Positions 10,167 to 12,450 of a stretch of 12,450 bases of DNA are shown piece after piece. Position 1 is the first letter of the stretch; every line of letters starts with the position of its first letter. The position numbers were made by a program, and so were the translations under genes. Source of the DNA: Thermoplasmata archaeon (GTDB lineage Archaea; Thermoplasmatota; E2; DHVEG-1); NCBI GenBank assembly GCA_030641605.1, contig DAOWHD010000062.1, positions 1 to 12,450 on the forward strand, in the 5' to 3' direction. Under the pieces are notes generated by a model. It was not told the DNA's origin and searched no databases. It saw only the letters and a list, made by a program, of their open reading frames with translations.

Positions 10167-11222
10167 ATGCGAGATGTTAAAGTAGAGTTTGGAATAAATG
10201 CAGGAAAGGTGTGGAAGGCACTTGATTCTCATGGGTCACTTACAAAAAACCAACTGATGGAGCACACCAATCTCAAGGCAAATGAGTTCCATGCTGCAGT
10301 GGGTTGGTTGGCAAAAGAAAATAAGATACGAAAGGATGGTGAATTTTTTCAACTTGATGAAACTAATTTGAATGTTAAGATTGGAGAAGATGCTGGTAAA
10401 ATTTGGGGGGTACTTGATATAGAAAAACGCAATATGAATCATCTCTCGAAGTTAACACAAATGGAGGAGGAGGATGTTTATACGGCTCTAGGGTGGCTAG
10501 CAAAAGAGGGAAAACTTGATAAAAAAGATGATGAAACTGATGAAAATGAAATGTCTTCAGTCCAGCCTGAAATAGGCGACTTGAATGAAGAAATAGATGC
10601 ATTGAATGCCGATTTGGCGACAAGAAATATGATAATAAAGGAAATAACAGAGCAACTGGCAGAAAGACAAACACAGTTCATGGAAAATACAGATGCTGTT
10701 GAGCGGTTAAAAGTAGAACTTGATCAAAATAAAAATGACTTGGTAACAAAAGCTGGCGAAGCAAGTTCGGCCCAACTTGAGACATATAGTTTGAGGGAAG
10801 AAATAGATGCATTGAATGCCGATTTGGCGACAAGAAATATGATAATAAAGGAAATAACAGAGCAACTGGCAGAAAGACAAACACAGTTCATGGGAAGTGC
10901 GGGGACCACTGAAAAATTACGTGAAGAAATCCATCAAAACAAAAACAGAATGAAGTTAATGAGTGACAAGCTGAACGAAAGGATAAGCAATGTGTCAAGC
11001 CTGCAAAAGGAGATGGAAAAGGACCATACAACTCCAGAACTCACAGCAAGTACACTATTCAGCAAAGGGCAGCCTCTAGTACGGCCAGAAGGGCAGCCTG
11101 GCGAATTGAATCTTGAGAAAGAATTTATTGACGAAATAAATTCTTTTGAAGAGATTGATAAATCCCATGATATTTCAGAAAACATTCTCAAAAATAAAAA
11201 ATCAGAGGCAGATGAGTCATAA
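10167..11222 (+). CDS. tandem DUF2582-like winged-helix protein with long repeat coiled coil
   Basis: This 351-residue protein begins with two winged-helix domains of the DUF2582 type (about 1-64 and 68-121). Each has the pattern G-x-x-A-G-K-x-W-x-x-L-D followed by GWLAKE-x-K: INAGKVWKALD with AVGWLAKENK, and EDAGKIWGVLD with ALGWLAKEGK. A hydrophilic linker leads to a long coiled coil (about 135-285) built of two 70-residue units starting at 130 and 200. The segments EEIDALNADLATRNMIIKEI (141-160 and 211-230) are identical and the identity runs on to QFM. The acidic C-terminus (about 310-351) looks disordered. There is no membrane segment. The architecture suggests a chromatin- or DNA-associated dimer or scaffold; the function is not known. 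It is convergent with the GNAT gene. Confidence 0.82.
   Translation: MRDVKVEFGINAGKVWKALDSHGSLTKNQLMEHTNLKANEFHAAVGWLAKENKIRKDGEFFQLDETNLNVKIGEDAGKIWGVLDIEKRNMNHLSKLTQMEEEDVYTALGWLAKEGKLDKKDDETDENEMSSVQPEIGDLNEEIDALNADLATRNMIIKEITEQLAERQTQFMENTDAVERLKVELDQNKNDLVTKAGEASSAQLETYSLREEIDALNADLATRNMIIKEITEQLAERQTQFMGSAGTTEKLREEIHQNKNRMKLMSDKLNERISNVSSLQKEMEKDHTTPELTASTLFSKGQPLVRPEGQPGELNLEKEFIDEINSFEEIDKSHDISENILKNKKSEADES
10587..10683 (+). repeat. exact 97-bp direct repeat, copy 1
   Basis: It is identical to 10797-10893, offset by exactly 210 bp (70 codons), so the reading frame is kept. It encodes coiled-coil residues 141-172 of the winged-helix protein. Confidence 0.93.
10797..10893 (+). repeat. 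exact 97-bp direct repeat, copy 2
   Basis: Second copy of the 97-bp element. The protein segments on both sides of the two copies are homologous but diverged (DQNKN and HQNKN downstream; SSVQ and SSAQ upstream), showing that the full duplicated unit is 210 bp. Confidence 0.93.
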
Positions 11223-11233
11223 TTGAATAACCC

Positions 11234-11262
11234 ATGGGAAAAACAATCCTTTGGTTTTTTTG
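11234..11262 (+). terminator. possible terminator between convergent genes
   Basis: AAAAAC pairs with GTTTTT around a short loop, and the T-run at 11255-11261 follows about 30 bp after the winged-helix stop codon. A U-tract is enough for archaeal termination. The site may also serve the opposite strand. Confidence 0.35.
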
Positions 11263-11275
11263 CTTCATTCAGAAG

Positions 11276-11725
11276 TTATGATTGTAACTCCATTTGATAT
11301 ATGTCGTAAGGTTCTTTGATCATTTTTACTTGCTGATATGCTTTCTTTGCTTTTTTATTATCTTTACGGACGTAAAGTCGCAAGATGTCAACGTTGTGTT
11401 CAAATGCTCTTTGCTTTATAGTTTTGAGGAGCTGTGTGAACATGCCTTTCTGTCTCCATGCTTTGTGAACATATACGCTTTGTAACCACCATATTGTCTT
11501 GTTTTGCCAATCACTCCATTCAAAGGTTATCATCATTTGTCCAATAATCTCGTTGCGATTTTCTACAACCAGATAAAACCCCTTTTGTTCATCGGCTATA
11601 ATTGCTTTTACACCTTCAAGAACCGTTTCATGTTTTATGGTAATGTTTTCAGAGTCCTGAGCAAGTAATATGTTATTTTCTGCAATAATGCCAGCATCAC
11701 TAAGAACTGCATTTCTGATCAACAT
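11276..11725 (-). CDS. GNAT-family N-acetyltransferase
   Basis: This 149-residue protein is of the GCN5-related acetyltransferase fold, which transfers acetyl from acetyl-CoA to an amine. It begins with the typical MLIRNAVLSDAGIIAENN. A central strand pair (FYLVVENRNEIIGQMMITFE) leads to the motif A strand WWLQSVYVHKAWRQKGMF. There the acetyl-CoA pyrophosphate loop is RQKGMF, a variant of R/QxxGxG/A with Met-Phe at the end. The C-terminal motif B is LRLYVRKDNKKAKKAYQQV, also usual. Length is normal. The substrate cannot be predicted from sequence. It converges with the winged-helix gene (53 bp apart). A TATA-like box on the minus strand (11741-11750) is about 21 bp before the ATG, slightly close for leaderless initiation. 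Confidence 0.9.
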   Translation of the reverse strand: MLIRNAVLSDAGIIAENNILLAQDSENITIKHETVLEGVKAIIADEQKGFYLVVENRNEIIGQMMITFEWSDWQNKTIWWLQSVYVHKAWRQKGMFTQLLKTIKQRAFEHNVDILRLYVRKDNKKAKKAYQQVKMIKEPYDIYQMELQS

Positions 11726-11799
11726 ATTAGAAAGGGAACATATTAAATCAGCTTTAATGTTTTCTATTAGACAAGTTTTTCTTGTGCGTAAAAACAGGG

Positions 11800-11808
11800 T
11801 TTAAAAAG
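11800..11808 (+). promoter_or_regulatory. TATA-like box of the nitroreductase gene
   Basis: TTTAAAAAG lies about 48 bp upstream of the ATG at 11852. Initiation near 11830 would leave a leader of about 22 nt that carries GAAGGA about 9 bp before the start. Confidence 0.45.
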
Positions 11809-11851
11809 AAAAAACAATTACAGTTGCTTAAGCTGTTGTGAAGGAATTCCC

Positions 11852-12394
11852 ATGGAATTTATTGATGTTATAAAATCTCGTAGGAGTATTCGTGGTTATA
11901 GCGATAGAAACGTAGAAGATGATAAAATAGAATATGTGCTTGAATGTGCACGGTTGGCACCTTCGTGGATGAATAAACAATGTTGGCGGTTTGTTGTTGT
12001 AAGAGAAAGAGAAGGGATTGAGGCGTTGGCCAAAGCAAGTATAATAAACAGATGGTTGCGAAAAGTACCGGTTATTTTAGTGGCATGTGCAGATCCTTTG
12101 TCAAGTAGCAAAAAAAATGATATGGAGTATTTTGAGGTGGATGTAGCCATTGCAATGGAGCATATCATCCTTGCGGCTACTGACCTTGGACTTGGAAGTT
12201 GTTGGATTGGAGAGTTTGATGAAAAAAAGGTGAAAAAGGCATTGGAAATACCTCCTAGAATCAGAGTTGTTGCCCTCACGCCTATTGGATACTCTGTTCA
12301 GAATGAAGGTATATTGGAAAAGGGAAGAAAAATTATTGCCCGCAGTACAAAAAGGAAGAGTTTAAGAGAAATTGTCCGCTACGAAAAATGGTAA
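11852..12394 (+). CDS. nitroreductase-family FMN oxidoreductase
   Basis: This 180-residue flavoprotein belongs to the nitroreductase superfamily, which uses FMN and NAD(P)H as a homodimer. FMN-phosphate contacts are expected from KSRRSIRGY (8-16), where the RRSxR motif is well kept. APSWMNKQCWRFVVV (36-50) is the usual second binding segment. GLGSCWIGEFDE (about 114-125) and ALTPIGY (about 142-148) complete the family pattern. Members reduce nitroaromatics, quinones, enones or flavins, and some act in cofactor biosynthesis. The physiological substrate is unknown here. GAAGGA about 9 bp upstream supports the start. No partner gene is visible before the window ends 56 bp later. Confidence 0.92.
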   Translation: MEFIDVIKSRRSIRGYSDRNVEDDKIEYVLECARLAPSWMNKQCWRFVVVREREGIEALAKASIINRWLRKVPVILVACADPLSSSKKNDMEYFEVDVAIAMEHIILAATDLGLGSCWIGEFDEKKVKKALEIPPRIRVVALTPIGYSVQNEGILEKGRKIIARSTKRKSLREIVRYEKW

Positions 12395-12450
12395 TCTATT
12401 AACCAATCTATCTGTCTTGTCTGGTAAACTATCTGCAGTTTTGGTTGATC

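Noticed and set aside
10236..11191. Several minus-strand open frames opposite the winged-helix/coiled-coil gene
   Set aside because: They are antisense to a well-supported gene, have no family features, and two of them share identical peptide only because the DNA repeat is identical.
11896..12279. Minus-strand open frame of 127 codons opposite the nitroreductase
   Set aside because: It is low-complexity Ser/Thr/Ile-rich sequence antisense to a gene with clear FMN-binding motifs.

Overview
The window looks archaeal, most probably an AT-rich euryarchaeon of the Thermoplasmatota type. It carries archaeal/eukaryotic-type ribosomal protein S8e and SRP19, an archaeal COG1325-type RNA-binding protein, tandem DUF2582-like winged helices, and a large secreted C25 (gingipain-like) peptidase with an Ig-like tail. 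Many genes have a TATA-like box 21-29 bp upstream of the start codon with no leader, as in archaeal leaderless transcripts. The lineage below Archaea is inference.

Layout from left to right. Positions 1-978 hold most of a GH13 alpha-amylase-family gene (minus), cut by the window edge. Positions 1142-1795 hold a TrkA-type RCK protein (minus). Positions 1796-2375 are AT-rich and without genes but hold several inverted repeats. Positions 2376-3796 form a recombination module: a complete short serine recombinase (minus) followed by a frameshifted remnant of a second, diverged recombinase. Dyads that could be recombination or operator sites lie upstream of and between them. Positions 4087-7497 hold an alpha/beta hydrolase and a very large exported C25-family peptidase (both minus). 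In the peptidase, the catalytic domain appears to be interrupted by about 340 residues of repeated jelly-roll-like modules.

Positions 7592-8268 are a housekeeping operon, rps8e followed by the SRP19 gene (minus). Divergent from it, at 8501, lies a small basic protein. Its promoter is flanked by two copies of a palindrome-containing repeat, which suggests an autoregulated DNA-binding protein. Positions 8786-9272 (minus) hold two short genes: one with an in-frame amber codon and one 52-residue single-pass membrane protein. Positions 9416-9900 (plus) are a COG1325 RNA-binding protein split into two reading frames that overlap at ATGA. Positions 10167-11222 (plus) encode a double winged-helix protein with a long coiled coil containing an exact 97-bp internal repeat. 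It is convergent with a GNAT acetyltransferase (minus, 11276-11725). A nitroreductase-family gene (plus, 11852-12394) closes the window.

No single large operon or classic defence island is visible. The most unusual items are the operator-flanked small regulator, the split C25 peptidase, the amber-interrupted small gene, the split COG1325 gene and the 210-bp repeat unit of the coiled-coil protein.
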